A stretch of 64,000 nucleotides of DNA from Clostridia bacterium (GTDB taxonomy: Bacteria; Bacillota; Clostridia; Oscillospirales; CAG-272), in assembly GCA_017463865.1 (NCBI GenBank), contig JAFTOI010000034.1, positions 1-64,000 on the forward strand, written 5' to 3'. Numbering within the stretch: position 1 is the stretch's first letter; each line of letters starts with the position of its first letter. Of the stretch, positions 20,023-28,401 are shown in pieces. The translations under genes and the position numbers were made by a program. The notes under the pieces were generated by a model. The model was given only the letters and a program-made list of their open reading frames with translations, was not told the origin of the DNA and made no database searches.

Positions 20023-20551
20023 AACCCAAGCCGCGCAGGCCGTGCGCGAGCTGCTCGCCGCCGCCCGCCTGCGCCCCGGCGATATCGTTGTGGTCGGCTG
20101 CTCGTCCAGCGAGATGGTCGGTGAGACCATCGGCCACGGCTCAAGCCTCGAGGCGGCCCAAACCGCCTTCGGCGCCATCTATCCCATTCTCAAGGAGGCC
20201 GGCGTCTACCTCGCCGCCCAGTGCTGTGAGCATCTCAACCGTGCCCTCATCCTCGAGCGTGAGGCAGCCGAGCGTTACGGTTACGAGATCGTCAGCGTCA
20301 AGCCCCAGCCCAAGGCCGGCGGCTCCTTCGCGACGACGGCTTACGAAAACTTCGCCGACCCGGTGGCCGTCGAGCACATCCGTGCCGCCGCTGGTCTCGA
20401 CATCGGCGGTACGCTGATCGGCATGCATCTGCGCGACGTCGCCGTCCCGGTGCGCCTCAGCCTCGACCACATCGGCAATGCTATCCTCCTCTGTGCCCGC
20501 ACCCGTCCGAAATACATCGGCGGCAGCCGCGCTTGCTACCCCGACGCATAA
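20006..20551 (+). CDS. UPF0340 (TIGR01440, YwlG-like) protein
   Basis: The 181-residue protein matches the conserved YwlG family: DIVVVGCSSSEMVGETIGHGSS (about 25-46), AAQCCEHLNRALI (about 71-83), VSVKPQPKAGGSFATTAY and VAVPVRLSLDHIGNA. The function of the family is unknown, although the GCSSSE..G loop suggests ligand binding. Start at 20006 (AAGAAAGGATCG upstream) overlaps the preceding gene by 17 bp; the longer frame from 19892 is inside the upstream gene. Confidence 0.88.
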   Translation: MYESIKTQAAQAVRELLAAARLRPGDIVVVGCSSSEMVGETIGHGSSLEAAQTAFGAIYPILKEAGVYLAAQCCEHLNRALILEREAAERYGYEIVSVKPQPKAGGSFATTAYENFADPVAVEHIRAAAGLDIGGTLIGMHLRDVAVPVRLSLDHIGNAILLCARTRPKYIGGSRACYPDA

Positions 20552-20576
20552 ATTTCAAAAAGGAAGGAATCAAATC

Positions 20577-21380
20577 ATGTCTGAGCTGAACCTTCGCGCC
20601 CCCGGAACCGAAGTGCGCATCATGTCGAGCAACATTCTCTTCGACAAGAGCCTCCCCGACCGTCTTCCGCTCATCGCCGACTACTACCGCGCCTGTGCCG
20701 CCGACGTCATCGGTTTGCAGGAAGTCAATAAGGTAGGCCTCGGCCTCTTCGCGCTGCTGACCGATCTCTACACCCCGGTCCCCGCGCAGCATGCCGACGG
20801 CAAGCACTGCTACACCCCCATCCTTTACCGCACCGATAAGTACGATCTGCTCGAGAGCGGCAGCGAGCTTTACGCCATGCGCGGTACCGACACCAAGTCG
20901 ATGGCCTGGGTAGTACTGGCCGACCGTGCGACCGGCAAGAAGCTGGCTGTCATCAACTCGCACGGCTCGCTGATCCTCGCGGCTTACAAGCTCGAGGCCA
21001 CCGACGCCGTCGAGGGCGAGCAGTGGCGGGTCGACAATGTCCGTCAGATGCTCGAAAAGAAGGATGAGCTGCGCGCGAAATACGGCACTCTGCCCGTCTT
21101 CGTCACCGGTGACTTCAACACCAAGGCCGACCGTCCGTCGATCCTGGCCATGAAAGAGCAGCTGCCCGACAGCGCCGATGTGGCGACAGTCAGCCGTACC
21201 GACGGCTTCAATTCTTACCATAAGGCGCCCGGCCAGCCCTGCTCGGACGGCTCGCCCATCGACTTTATCTTTGTCACCGACGACGCTGTCGAGGTGCTGA
21301 CCCACAACATGCCGAACGACGAGGCTGCGCTGGCCATTTCTGACCACTGCCCGGTCTATGTCGACGCTAAGCTGAAGTAA
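20577..21380 (+). CDS. Endonuclease/exonuclease/phosphatase-family protein, cytosolic
   Basis: The 267-residue protein starts at 20577 after AAGGAAGGAAT and has no signal peptide. Motifs of the metal-dependent EEP fold are in order: IMSSNILFD (Asn), LQEVN (metal Glu), INSHGS, TGDFNTK (Asp/Asn catalytic), IDFIFV and the terminal SDHCPVYVD (Asp-His). Members cleave phosphodiesters or phosphomonoesters in DNA, lipids or inositol phosphates; the substrate is unknown. The next gene carries a closely similar domain behind a lipoprotein signal, indicating duplication. Confidence 0.88.
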   Translation: MSELNLRAPGTEVRIMSSNILFDKSLPDRLPLIADYYRACAADVIGLQEVNKVGLGLFALLTDLYTPVPAQHADGKHCYTPILYRTDKYDLLESGSELYAMRGTDTKSMAWVVLADRATGKKLAVINSHGSLILAAYKLEATDAVEGEQWRVDNVRQMLEKKDELRAKYGTLPVFVTGDFNTKADRPSILAMKEQLPDSADVATVSRTDGFNSYHKAPGQPCSDGSPIDFIFVTDDAVEVLTHNMPNDEAALAISDHCPVYVDAKLK

Positions 21381-21396
21381 GCGGAAAGGGAATACT

Positions 21397-23127
21397 ATGA
21401 AATTTTGGAAACGCACCCTCCTGTTGGCCCTCTGCGGCCTGCTGCTCGCCGGCGCGACCGCCTGCGGCGGTGACGGCGGCGCGGCTGAGACGACCGACGC
21501 CGTGACCACCGCCGCGCCCGAGACCGAGGCGCCTCTGCCCGATATCGTGCTCAGCGCCGACTTCAAGCTCGTCCGCCCCGAGGACGCAGACCAGAGCATC
21601 GTCGACGCCGCGATGAATCTGCGCGCCGCGATCCAGAAGGGTACCGGTCTTGCGCTGGCACCCGCCTCCGACTGGTTCAACCCGCGTGAGGAGAACATTA
21701 CCTTCCCGGCCACCGAGATCCTCATCGGCGCGACTAACCGCGCCGAGACGGCGGCCGCCGCTGCGACCCTGCGCTGGGATGACTATGTCATCACGGCCGA
21801 GACGGGGAAGCTGGTCATCCTCGGCGGCAGCGACGCGGCGACACTGGCCGCGATCACCTATTTTTCGAACAAATTTGCCGCGATGACCACCTTTGAGCCG
21901 GCCGAGCTCTACCGCTTCAACGCCAAATATGCCGTCGAGGACGTCCGCATCGGCGACGTTTCGCTGGCTGAATACACGCTTGTCTACCCCTACGCTGAGA
22001 AGGACAAGTACAGCGCGGTGGCCGAGTCGATCAACGCGCGTCTGCGTGAGATCAGCGGCATTTCGCTCCCCACCATCACCGACCGGGACGATTCCGCTGC
22101 TCGGGAGCTCTGGCTCGGGCCGGTCAAGCGCGACGGCGCGTCGGCTGAGGCACTGAGCGACCCGCTGGCCTGGAGCCTGACGGTGAAGGACAGCGCCATC
22201 CAGCTCACCGGCGGCAGCAGCTATACGGTCAGCAGGCTGTTCAACAGCCTGCTCGATGCTGCGATCACGAAGGCGGCTGACGCGGTGGTCACCCTCGAGC
22301 TGGCAACCTCCAACGGCACCGCCGAGCTGCCTGCCGTTGCCCTCGAGGCCGAGGCAGATGTGCGCATCATGTCGAGCAACATCCTCTTCGACAGCACGCT
22401 GGCCGACCGCGTGCCGCTGATCGCCAACTACTACCTCGAGCACCTGCCCGACCTGATCGGCATGCAGGAGGTCAACACGACCGGCGAGAAGGTCTTCAGC
22501 CTCGTCCAAGAGTTCTACGGTGCCACCAATACCGAACACGCCGACGGCAAGCATTGCTACACGCCCATCCTCTATCGTAAGGACAAGTACAACCTTGTCG
22601 CCAGCGGCAGCTGCCTCTACGACTCCCGCGCTACCGACACCAAGTCGATGTCCTGGGCGGTGGTCGAGAACAAGCAGACCGGCAAAAAGATGGCCCTCTG
22701 CAACACCCACAGCTCGCTGATTCTCGCCTCCTACAACCTGACCGCGACCAACAGCGTCGAAGGCGAGCAGTGGCGCGTGGACAATGTCCGCCAGCTGCTC
22801 GAGCGGGTCGACCTGATCCGCGCCGAGTACGGCAATATCCCGGTCTTCATCACCGGCGACTTTAACTCGAATGCGACCAAGGCCTCAATCCAGACCATGA
22901 AAAAGTCGCTGCCCGACAGCGCGGATCTGGCCACTGTCAGCAAGACGAAGGGGATCAACTCCTTCCATAACGACCCCGGTCAGTCGACCGCCTCGGGCCT
23001 GCCCATCGACTTCGTTTTCGTCACCGATGACGTCGTCGAGGTGCGCACACACTACATCGACAACACCAAAAAGGGTGTCGCCATCTCCGACCACTGCCCG
23101 GTCTACATTGACGTGAAGCTGAAATAA
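21397..23127 (+). CDS. Lipoprotein with C-terminal endonuclease/exonuclease/phosphatase domain
   Basis: The 576-residue protein has a lipoprotein signal (LLLAGATAC, Cys about 23) and a Thr/Ala/Glu linker. Residues about 50-320 carry EILIGATNRAET and DDYVITAETGKLVILGGSD, resembling the N-terminal beta-domain of GH67-like and related surface proteins. Residues about 320-576 are an EEP domain with all catalytic motifs (MSSNILFD, MQEVN, CNTHSS, TGDFNSN, IDFVFV, SDHCPVYID). It is therefore an exported paralog of the gene just upstream, 16 bp away. An extracellular phosphatase or nuclease acting on lipids, nucleic acids or sugar phosphates is possible. It ends in a terminator. Confidence 0.82.
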   Translation: MKFWKRTLLLALCGLLLAGATACGGDGGAAETTDAVTTAAPETEAPLPDIVLSADFKLVRPEDADQSIVDAAMNLRAAIQKGTGLALAPASDWFNPREENITFPATEILIGATNRAETAAAAATLRWDDYVITAETGKLVILGGSDAATLAAITYFSNKFAAMTTFEPAELYRFNAKYAVEDVRIGDVSLAEYTLVYPYAEKDKYSAVAESINARLREISGISLPTITDRDDSAARELWLGPVKRDGASAEALSDPLAWSLTVKDSAIQLTGGSSYTVSRLFNSLLDAAITKAADAVVTLELATSNGTAELPAVALEAEADVRIMSSNILFDSTLADRVPLIANYYLEHLPDLIGMQEVNTTGEKVFSLVQEFYGATNTEHADGKHCYTPILYRKDKYNLVASGSCLYDSRATDTKSMSWAVVENKQTGKKMALCNTHSSLILASYNLTATNSVEGEQWRVDNVRQLLERVDLIRAEYGNIPVFITGDFNSNATKASIQTMKKSLPDSADLATVSKTKGINSFHNDPGQSTASGLPIDFVFVTDDVVEVRTHYIDNTKKGVAISDHCPVYIDVKLK

Positions 23128-23165
23128 ACGAAAAGCGAGAACCGTATGGTTCTCGCTTTTCGTTT
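23126..23165. terminator. Bidirectional intrinsic terminator
   Basis: An 18-bp stem (23126-23143 with 23148-23165) closed by GTAT, with A and T rich ends. It terminates the secA-EEP gene string and the convergent serine hydrolase gene. Confidence 0.9.
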
Positions 23166-23168
23166 GGC

Positions 23169-24311
23169 TCAATATCCCAGCCCCGCGTACACCAGATTGC
23201 GCAGGCGGGGATGAACGATGGGCTCCTTGCTGTTGAGCATGTGCTGGAGGTAGACGATGGTGACTTCCTTCGCCGGGTCGCAGTGGACATACGCGCCGGC
23301 TGCGCCGCCCCAGCCGAACTCGCCGATCGACGACAGTGTGCCGCCGCGGGCGGGATCGACCAGCGTGCGCACGCCATAGCCGTATCCGTAGCCGCGCATG
23401 GCGTCCCAGTTGAAGTCGGGGCGGGTGCGGTCATCGAGGCAGTCAGAGCGGAGCAGATCGACGGCGCGCGCGGAGAGGATGCGGCTGCCGTTGGGGGCAA
23501 CGCCCATGTGCGTCAGCGTCTCAGCGAAGAGAATGTAGTCGTCGAGGCAGGAGATGGCGCCCGCGCCGCCGCTCTCAAACTTGGGGCCGAAGATATGGCT
23601 GTTGGTCAGGCCAACGTCGACGGTGTGGCCCAGCTTTTCCTCGAAGCGGTACTGCGCCGCCATGCGGGGGCGGAGGTCGTCGGTGAGGTGGTAGTAGGTG
23701 TTCTTCATGCCGATGGGATCGAGGATGCGGCGCTGTGCATAGGCTGAGAAGGGTTCGCCGACAATGGCCTCGATGAGGCGGAGCAGCACATCGTGCGAGA
23801 AACCGTACATCCAGTGTTCGCCTGGCTGGAAGTTGACGGGGCGGGTTGCGAAGGCGCGGATGATATCAGCCGTCGAGGGCGCGCCGTCGTGCTCAGCCAT
23901 GCAGGCGAGGATCTCGGGGGCCTTGGTGTCATAGGGCAGGCCGGAGGTCATGGTGAAGAGGTGGCGCACGCGGATCGGCTTGGCCGGCACGAGGGAGGAC
24001 TGCATACGGGAGTTGCAGACCTTGACCTTCATGTTGGTGAACTCGGGCAGATAGTTGGCAATGGGGTCGTTCATGATGAACTTCCCCTCCTCGAGCAGCT
24101 GCATGCCGGCCACGCAGGTGATGAGCTTCGAGGCGGAGTACATGAAATAGAGCGCGTCGCGGCGGATGGGCTCGCCGGTAGCAATGTCCTGGAAGCCGGC
24201 ACTGTGGCGGAAGACCTCCTCGCCGCGATGATAGACGACGATGTCGGAGGAAGGGATCCCCTCGGTGGGGTATAAGCTGTCGATGTAGGCTTTGAGATTG
24301 GTAAAGTTCAT
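23169..24311 (-). CDS. Serine hydrolase, class C beta-lactamase/DD-peptidase fold
   Basis: The ATG at 24311 is preferred over GTG 24320 because of its spacing from AAAGGG. The 380-residue product has the S-x-x-K motif YSASKLI (about 60-65), a Y-x-x segment MYGFSHD (about 164-170) in place of YxN, and GWGGAAG near 336 in place of the KTG/HxG box. There is no signal peptide, so it is probably a cytosolic esterase or peptidase of the family rather than a resistance enzyme. Monocistronic, with its own promoter. Confidence 0.85.
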   Translation of the reverse strand: MNFTNLKAYIDSLYPTEGIPSSDIVVYHRGEEVFRHSAGFQDIATGEPIRRDALYFMYSASKLITCVAGMQLLEEGKFIMNDPIANYLPEFTNMKVKVCNSRMQSSLVPAKPIRVRHLFTMTSGLPYDTKAPEILACMAEHDGAPSTADIIRAFATRPVNFQPGEHWMYGFSHDVLLRLIEAIVGEPFSAYAQRRILDPIGMKNTYYHLTDDLRPRMAAQYRFEEKLGHTVDVGLTNSHIFGPKFESGGAGAISCLDDYILFAETLTHMGVAPNGSRILSARAVDLLRSDCLDDRTRPDFNWDAMRGYGYGYGVRTLVDPARGGTLSSIGEFGWGGAAGAYVHCDPAKEVTIVYLQHMLNSKEPIVHPRLRNLVYAGLGY

Positions 24312-24343
24312 GGGGCACACCCTTTCGTTGGATTACTGCCCCT

Positions 24344-24372
24344 ATTTTAGCAGTTTGGGCGCGAATTGTCAA
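24344..24372 (-). promoter_or_regulatory. Promoter of serine hydrolase gene
   Basis: On the minus strand a consensus TTGACA (complement of 24367-24372) and TAAAAT (complement of 24344-24349) are 17 bp apart. Confidence 0.7.
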
Positions 24373-24412
24373 GAGAAGGTGTGAACAATTTGTTAATTGT
24401 ACGTCTGAAGGA

Positions 24413-24443
24413 TTGAAACTTACCCAGGGTAAGATGGTATAAT
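24413..24443 (+). promoter_or_regulatory. MerR-type promoter with 19-bp spacer and perfect dyad
   Basis: TTGAAA (24413-24418) and TATAAT (24438-24443) are separated by 19 bp. Inside the spacer CTTACCCAGGGTAAG (24419-24433) is a perfect inverted repeat around a central A. Overlong spacers with a dyad are the hallmark of MerR-regulated promoters. Confidence 0.8.
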
Positions 24444-24477
24444 GAAGCCGTAAATCCCATCCGAGAGGAGACTGCAC

Positions 24478-25386
24478 ATGAAAATGAAGGAGGTCTGCGC
24501 GCTGACCGGGCTGAGTGAGCGCGCGGTCAGGCTATACTGCGAGCAGGGACTGCTCGCGCCCGCGCGCACCGAGGTGCGCGGCCGGGTCTATCTCGAGTTC
24601 GACGAGACCCACATCACCGAACTGCGGCAGATCGCTACGCTGCGCACTGCTGGCTTTTCGTTGGACGAGATCAAGACCATCTTCGATGAGCCGCACCTGA
24701 TCGGGCAGCTGCTGCGCGGTCTGCGCGAGCGGCTTGAGCGTGAGCAGGGGGCGCAGAGCCGCGTGCTGGCGGCGCTGGATGAGATCGACCCCGCCGTGCC
24801 GCCAGCCGATGCTGCCGCGCTTTGCGCTGCGCTTGCACCGAAAGAAAAGGCGCGTGCCTATGAAAATGGTGCCGTTTTGCGGGACGGCGGGATGTCCTTC
24901 CGCGAGTTCTGCGAGCGGGGCATCTATGCCAGCGACAGCTACACCAGCCTTGACCGCAATGTCGACCGCGGGCGGGTGGTGATGGAGGTGTTCCGGGTGC
25001 TGTATTGGCTCAGCGCCGGGCTGAATTTGTTGGTGAACCTTGCAAATGGAGGGATTTTCGGCGGGCTGATCGTGTTTGCGGTGCAGGTGGTGCTGTATAT
25101 CTATCTTTTCCGCGGCGTGACGTGGATCCGCATTGTGATGGCTGTTTTTTCGTTTTTTGAGGCGTTCTTCTGCTTTGCCATGATGGCTGACTGCTGGCCG
25201 ACTGTGCGGCAGGTATGGGCTACGACCGAGAGCGGGGTGACGACCCAGCAGATGGAGCAGACCGGGACGTGGATCGGTGTGGCGATTTTTGCGGTGATCG
25301 GGCTGATCTATGCGGCGGTGGTGTATTTTCTCGGCTTCAATGCGTGGGTGAGTGATTATTTGTATGATCGGTCGACGAGGAATTGA
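24478..25386 (+). CDS. MerR-family regulator with C-terminal membrane segments
   Basis: Residues 1-70 are a MerR DNA-binding domain (MKEVCALTGLSERAVRLYCE, then IATLRTAGFSLDEIKTIF), followed by a dimerisation helix (about 75-105). Residues about 170-295 contain four hydrophobic helices, so the 302-residue protein is probably membrane-anchored, with the helices serving as the sensor. Start after GAGAGGAGA. The gene is preceded by a textbook MerR operator, pointing to autoregulation; no other target promoter was seen in the window. Confidence 0.88.
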   Translation: MKMKEVCALTGLSERAVRLYCEQGLLAPARTEVRGRVYLEFDETHITELRQIATLRTAGFSLDEIKTIFDEPHLIGQLLRGLRERLEREQGAQSRVLAALDEIDPAVPPADAAALCAALAPKEKARAYENGAVLRDGGMSFREFCERGIYASDSYTSLDRNVDRGRVVMEVFRVLYWLSAGLNLLVNLANGGIFGGLIVFAVQVVLYIYLFRGVTWIRIVMAVFSFFEAFFCFAMMADCWPTVRQVWATTESGVTTQQMEQTGTWIGVAIFAVIGLIYAAVVYFLGFNAWVSDYLYDRSTRN

Positions 25387-25398
25387 GTGGGGATGGAA

Positions 25399-25435
25399 AA
25401 ACAGGACGAATCCGAGGGTTCGTCCTGTTTTATTT
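25399..25435. terminator. Bidirectional intrinsic terminator
   Basis: AAACAGGACGAA (25399-25410) pairs with TTCGTCCTGTTT (25419-25430) around an 8-base loop, followed by TATTTTATT. It lies between the convergent MerR and lipoprotein genes. Confidence 0.85.
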
Positions 25436-25932
25436 TATTCCTCTTTTGCAAACGGACAGCCGTCGCGGATCGCTTCGATGTCGTCGATCCAATACAGCCC
25501 GTCTTGGGCGAGATAGAGCTTTCCGCTGCCGTTGGTGTACAGGGGGTCTGTCTTTTCCTGCCCGGCTTCGTCACGGGCGATGATTTGCTTCATGCCGTTT
25601 GTATAAACATATTGGCCGGAAGCGGTATCATAAGCGGCGTTCATTGTCCAGACGGTGTTTTCTGATACGCTGTTTGCCCATTCGGCAACGATAAGATAGT
25701 CGTTTTCGGCGGTTTTGCTTATCGTGAGCAGGCAGCGCGAGCTATCGATGTTCCGCCAGGTGCCGATGATGGAATCGGCATCATATGCGGCGGTTTGCTC
25801 GGCTGCGATGGTTTCTGCGGCGGTTGTGGTTTGGGCAGGTGCACTGTTCTCTGCGGGGCGCTCAGCTGAGCATCCGACGAGCAGCGAAAGAAGGAGCAGG
25901 GCGCAGAAAATGGTTGGCAGATTTTTTCGCAT
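25435..25932 (-). CDS. Small lipoprotein, unknown
   Basis: The ATG at 25932 (AGGAGG upstream) starts a 165-residue protein with a lipoprotein signal ending LLVGC at about residue 20, then a Thr/Ala/Glu linker. The mature part (IIGTWRNIDSSRCLLTISK; ENDYLIVAEWANS) looks like a small beta-barrel of the lipocalin-like kind. The longer frame upstream is inside uxaC. It lies 16 bp behind uxaC but shows no functional link to it. Confidence 0.7.
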   Translation of the reverse strand: MRKNLPTIFCALLLLSLLVGCSAERPAENSAPAQTTTAAETIAAEQTAAYDADSIIGTWRNIDSSRCLLTISKTAENDYLIVAEWANSVSENTVWTMNAAYDTASGQYVYTNGMKQIIARDEAGQEKTDPLYTNGSGKLYLAQDGLYWIDDIEAIRDGCPFAKEE

Positions 25933-25948
25933 GATCGGCCTCCTGAAA

Positions 25949-27376
25949 TTAATTCTCGATCTTGAAGCCAAAGAAATCCTTGGTGTTGTTATAGCAGATA
26001 TCGCAGACCATCTGCGCCAGGGCTTCCATATCTGCGGGATACAGGCCGCTCTCGACCCAGTCGCCGAGGAGCTGGCAGAGGATGCGGCGGAAATATTCAT
26101 GACGGGGGTAGGAAAGGAAGGAACGCGAGTCGGTCAGCATGCCGAGAAAGTGGCCGAAGGCCGATTCGCTGGCGAGGGCTTGCATCTGGCGGCGCATGCC
26201 GTCGAGGTGATCGTTGAACCACCATGCGCTGCCCTGGGTGACGGTGGGCATACCGCTGCCATTGCCGCGCTGGAAGGCGCCGCAGAGGACGGCGACGGCC
26301 GCATCTTCGGCGGGGTTGATGGAGTAGAGGACGGTGCGGGGCAGGGCGTCTTCGCGCTCAAGGTAGTTAAGCAGCTGACCGAGTGCGGCGACCGAGCTGC
26401 CGCCGTGGATGACGTCAAAGCCAGAGTCAGGGCCGAGCCGGTTGAACATGCGCTCATTGGGGTTGCGCAGGACGCCGAAGTGGATCTGCGAGACCCAGCC
26501 GCGCTTGACGTATTCCTTTCCGAGGAAGCGCAGCATCTGTGCGCGGAAGAGGGCGGCCTGCTCGGCGGTGACATCGCGGCCGTCGGAGGCGAGGGCGGTC
26601 CCCAGGGCTTCTTCGGCGTGGTAGGGATCAGGCTTGACGAAGGTGATGGCGTCGTTGATGCCGTGGTCGGCGGTCAGGCAGCCGTGGGCCGCGAAGCGGT
26701 CAAGGGCCACGGTCAGCGCCTGCTCGAGGGTGGAGAGGTTGGTGACGGCGACGCCGTTGGCTTCGCCGAGACGGGCGAGGTAGGCGGCGATTCCGGGCTT
26801 GTCGATGCCGAGCACCTTATCGGGGCGGAAGGCGGGGAGTACCTTGGTGGTGAAGCGCTCGTCAGCGGCGATAGCGGCGTGGTATTCGAGCTGATCGCAG
26901 GGATCATCGGTGGTGCAGAGCAGCTTGACGCGGGAGCGGGTGATGAGGCCGCGGGCGGAGAAGGCGGGATCGGCCAGCTTCTCGGCGGTCAGCTGCCAGA
27001 TGATGTCGCAGTTCTGCTCGTTGATGATGAGGTCGCAGTCAAAGTAGCGGCGCAGCTCTAGGTGGCTCCAGTGATAGAGGGGATTGCCGATCAACTGGGG
27101 CATGCAGCGGCACCAGGCGCGGAATTTCTCATAGTCGGAGGCATCGCCGGTGATGCAGGCCTCGTCGATGCCGCAAGAACGCATGGCGCGCCACTTGTAG
27201 TGGTCGCCGCCCAGCCACAGCTCGCTGATGTTGCTCCAGCGCTTATCCTCGGCGATCTCGGCGGGGGAGAGGTGGCAGTGGTAGTCGATGATGGGCATTT
27301 TGGCGGCGTACATGTGGTAGAGGAGCTGTGCGGTCTTGGTGGTCAGCAGGAAGTCCTTGTCCATGAATTTTTGCAT
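25949..27376 (-). CDS. uxaC: Glucuronate isomerase UxaC
   Basis: UxaC converts D-glucuronate to D-fructuronate, and D-galacturonate to D-tagaturonate, at the head of hexuronate catabolism. The 475-residue protein belongs to the amidohydrolase-like family of the usual length (about 470): IIDYHCHLSP (metal His pair, about 29-38), ITRSRVKLLCTTDDP, VLPAFRPDK, WVSQIHFGVLRNPN (about 296-309) and the GLYPADMEAL tail. ATG behind AAGGAGAAC. It follows a TIM-barrel isomerase gene by 12 bp, and the two probably serve the same pathway, although uxaB, uxaA and kdg genes are not here. Confidence 0.96.
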   Translation of the reverse strand: MQKFMDKDFLLTTKTAQLLYHMYAAKMPIIDYHCHLSPAEIAEDKRWSNISELWLGGDHYKWRAMRSCGIDEACITGDASDYEKFRAWCRCMPQLIGNPLYHWSHLELRRYFDCDLIINEQNCDIIWQLTAEKLADPAFSARGLITRSRVKLLCTTDDPCDQLEYHAAIAADERFTTKVLPAFRPDKVLGIDKPGIAAYLARLGEANGVAVTNLSTLEQALTVALDRFAAHGCLTADHGINDAITFVKPDPYHAEEALGTALASDGRDVTAEQAALFRAQMLRFLGKEYVKRGWVSQIHFGVLRNPNERMFNRLGPDSGFDVIHGGSSVAALGQLLNYLEREDALPRTVLYSINPAEDAAVAVLCGAFQRGNGSGMPTVTQGSAWWFNDHLDGMRRQMQALASESAFGHFLGMLTDSRSFLSYPRHEYFRRILCQLLGDWVESGLYPADMEALAQMVCDICYNNTKDFFGFKIEN

Positions 27377-27388
27377 GATACGTTCTCC

Positions 27389-28252
27389 TTATCGTGATGT
27401 GATCGGGCGGTCGAGCAGGCTGCGCAGCAGGCGCAGGGATGCGTCCAGCTTGGCGTTGTCGATGCCGGCCTCGCTCATGACGGGCGACTCAAGGGTCACA
27501 GTGCCGGCGTAGCCGCGGGCGGTGAGGTCGGCGAGCAGGGCGGGGAAGTCGATGCTGCCCTCGCCGGGGTGCAGGATGGGGCGCAGGCGGGTGAAGTCGC
27601 GGTCAGCGCCGTTGCGCAGGTCGCTGATGTGGATGTGCGCCAGCCGGTCACCGATGAGCCACGGGGTGGCGGTGAGGGAGTCGAGTTGGCGGTGGAAGGA
27701 GGCGAAGCGGGTATCGAAGACGTAGCGCTGGTCGGGGAAGGCAGCGCGGATGGCCGTCAGGTTGGTGATCGGGTCGGCGGTGGTGCAGGGGACGTTCTCG
27801 ATGAGTACCTCGAGGCCGTATGCGGCGGCGGAGCGGCGCAGGGCGTCGAGGTGGCTGAGGTTGCCGTCGAGGTGTGCGTCCGAGTCGAGGCCTCCCCAGA
27901 GGTGCAGGACGATCTGCCGGGCGCCGATCCGCTGGCCCATTTCGCAGTTCTGTGCCCACAGGTTGTGGGCTTTTTGGCAGAGGGCGACGTCGTTTTGTGC
28001 AGCGCCGGTGCTGAGGAGGGTGCCGACGTCCTTGTCGGCGTGGATGATGGGGAAGCGCAGACCAGCTGCGGCGAAGTCACGGGCCATCTCGGGCAGCTTA
28101 TCGAGGTAGGCGGGGAGCATCATCAGCTCGAGACCGTCGAGGGGGACGCCGGCGCAGAGGGGCGGCATGACGCGGAGGATGTGGCGGTAGTCATAACCAT
28201 TTACCCGGCCGATGATGGCGCCGGTTGAGCAGTAGAGGGGGAGTTTTGGCAT
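27389..28252 (-). CDS. Sugar phosphate isomerase/epimerase (xylose isomerase-like TIM barrel)
   Basis: A 287-residue protein of the AP-endonuclease-2/xylose isomerase-like superfamily. Recognisable parts are FPIIHADKDVGTLL (about 67-80), RQIVLHLWGG (about 107-116), VLIENVPCT (about 149-157), IGDRLAHIHISDL (about 200-212) and ILHPGEGSIDFPALL (about 226-240), which hold the metal-binding Glu, Asp and His residues. Substrate unknown; its position 12 bp upstream of uxaC suggests uronate or related sugar-acid catabolism. Confidence 0.82.
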   Translation of the reverse strand: MPKLPLYCSTGAIIGRVNGYDYRHILRVMPPLCAGVPLDGLELMMLPAYLDKLPEMARDFAAAGLRFPIIHADKDVGTLLSTGAAQNDVALCQKAHNLWAQNCEMGQRIGARQIVLHLWGGLDSDAHLDGNLSHLDALRRSAAAYGLEVLIENVPCTTADPITNLTAIRAAFPDQRYVFDTRFASFHRQLDSLTATPWLIGDRLAHIHISDLRNGADRDFTRLRPILHPGEGSIDFPALLADLTARGYAGTVTLESPVMSEAGIDNAKLDASLRLLRSLLDRPITSR

Positions 28253-28294
28253 GTGGTGGTGAGTACCTTCTCTCTGATTCGCAAATCTATCACC

Positions 28295-28323
28295 ATTCTA
28301 TCACAGAATGCGAGAAACTGCAA
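28295..28323 (-). promoter_or_regulatory. Promoter of the isomerase-uxaC-lipoprotein operon
   Basis: On the minus strand TTGCAG (complement of 28318-28323) and TAGAAT (complement of 28295-28300) with a 17-bp spacer. Confidence 0.5.
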
Positions 28324-28362
28324 GAAAAATTTGAAAATTCTCTTCCATATTATCTTACTTTG

Positions 28363-28371
28363 TGGTATAAT
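28363..28371 (+). promoter_or_regulatory. Extended -10 promoter of the PHP/MutS-like/polA gene string
   Basis: TGGTATAAT at 28363-28371 is an extended -10; only a poor -35 (TTCCAT, 28343-28348) is present. Confidence 0.45.
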
Positions 28372-28401
28372 AATCAATATCTCATTTGAAGGAGCACGCT
28401 C

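Noticed and set aside
23169..24311. Beta-lactam resistance gene
   Set aside because: It has a class C-like fold but no signal peptide and non-standard YxN and KTG boxes; this broad family mostly contains esterases and peptidases.
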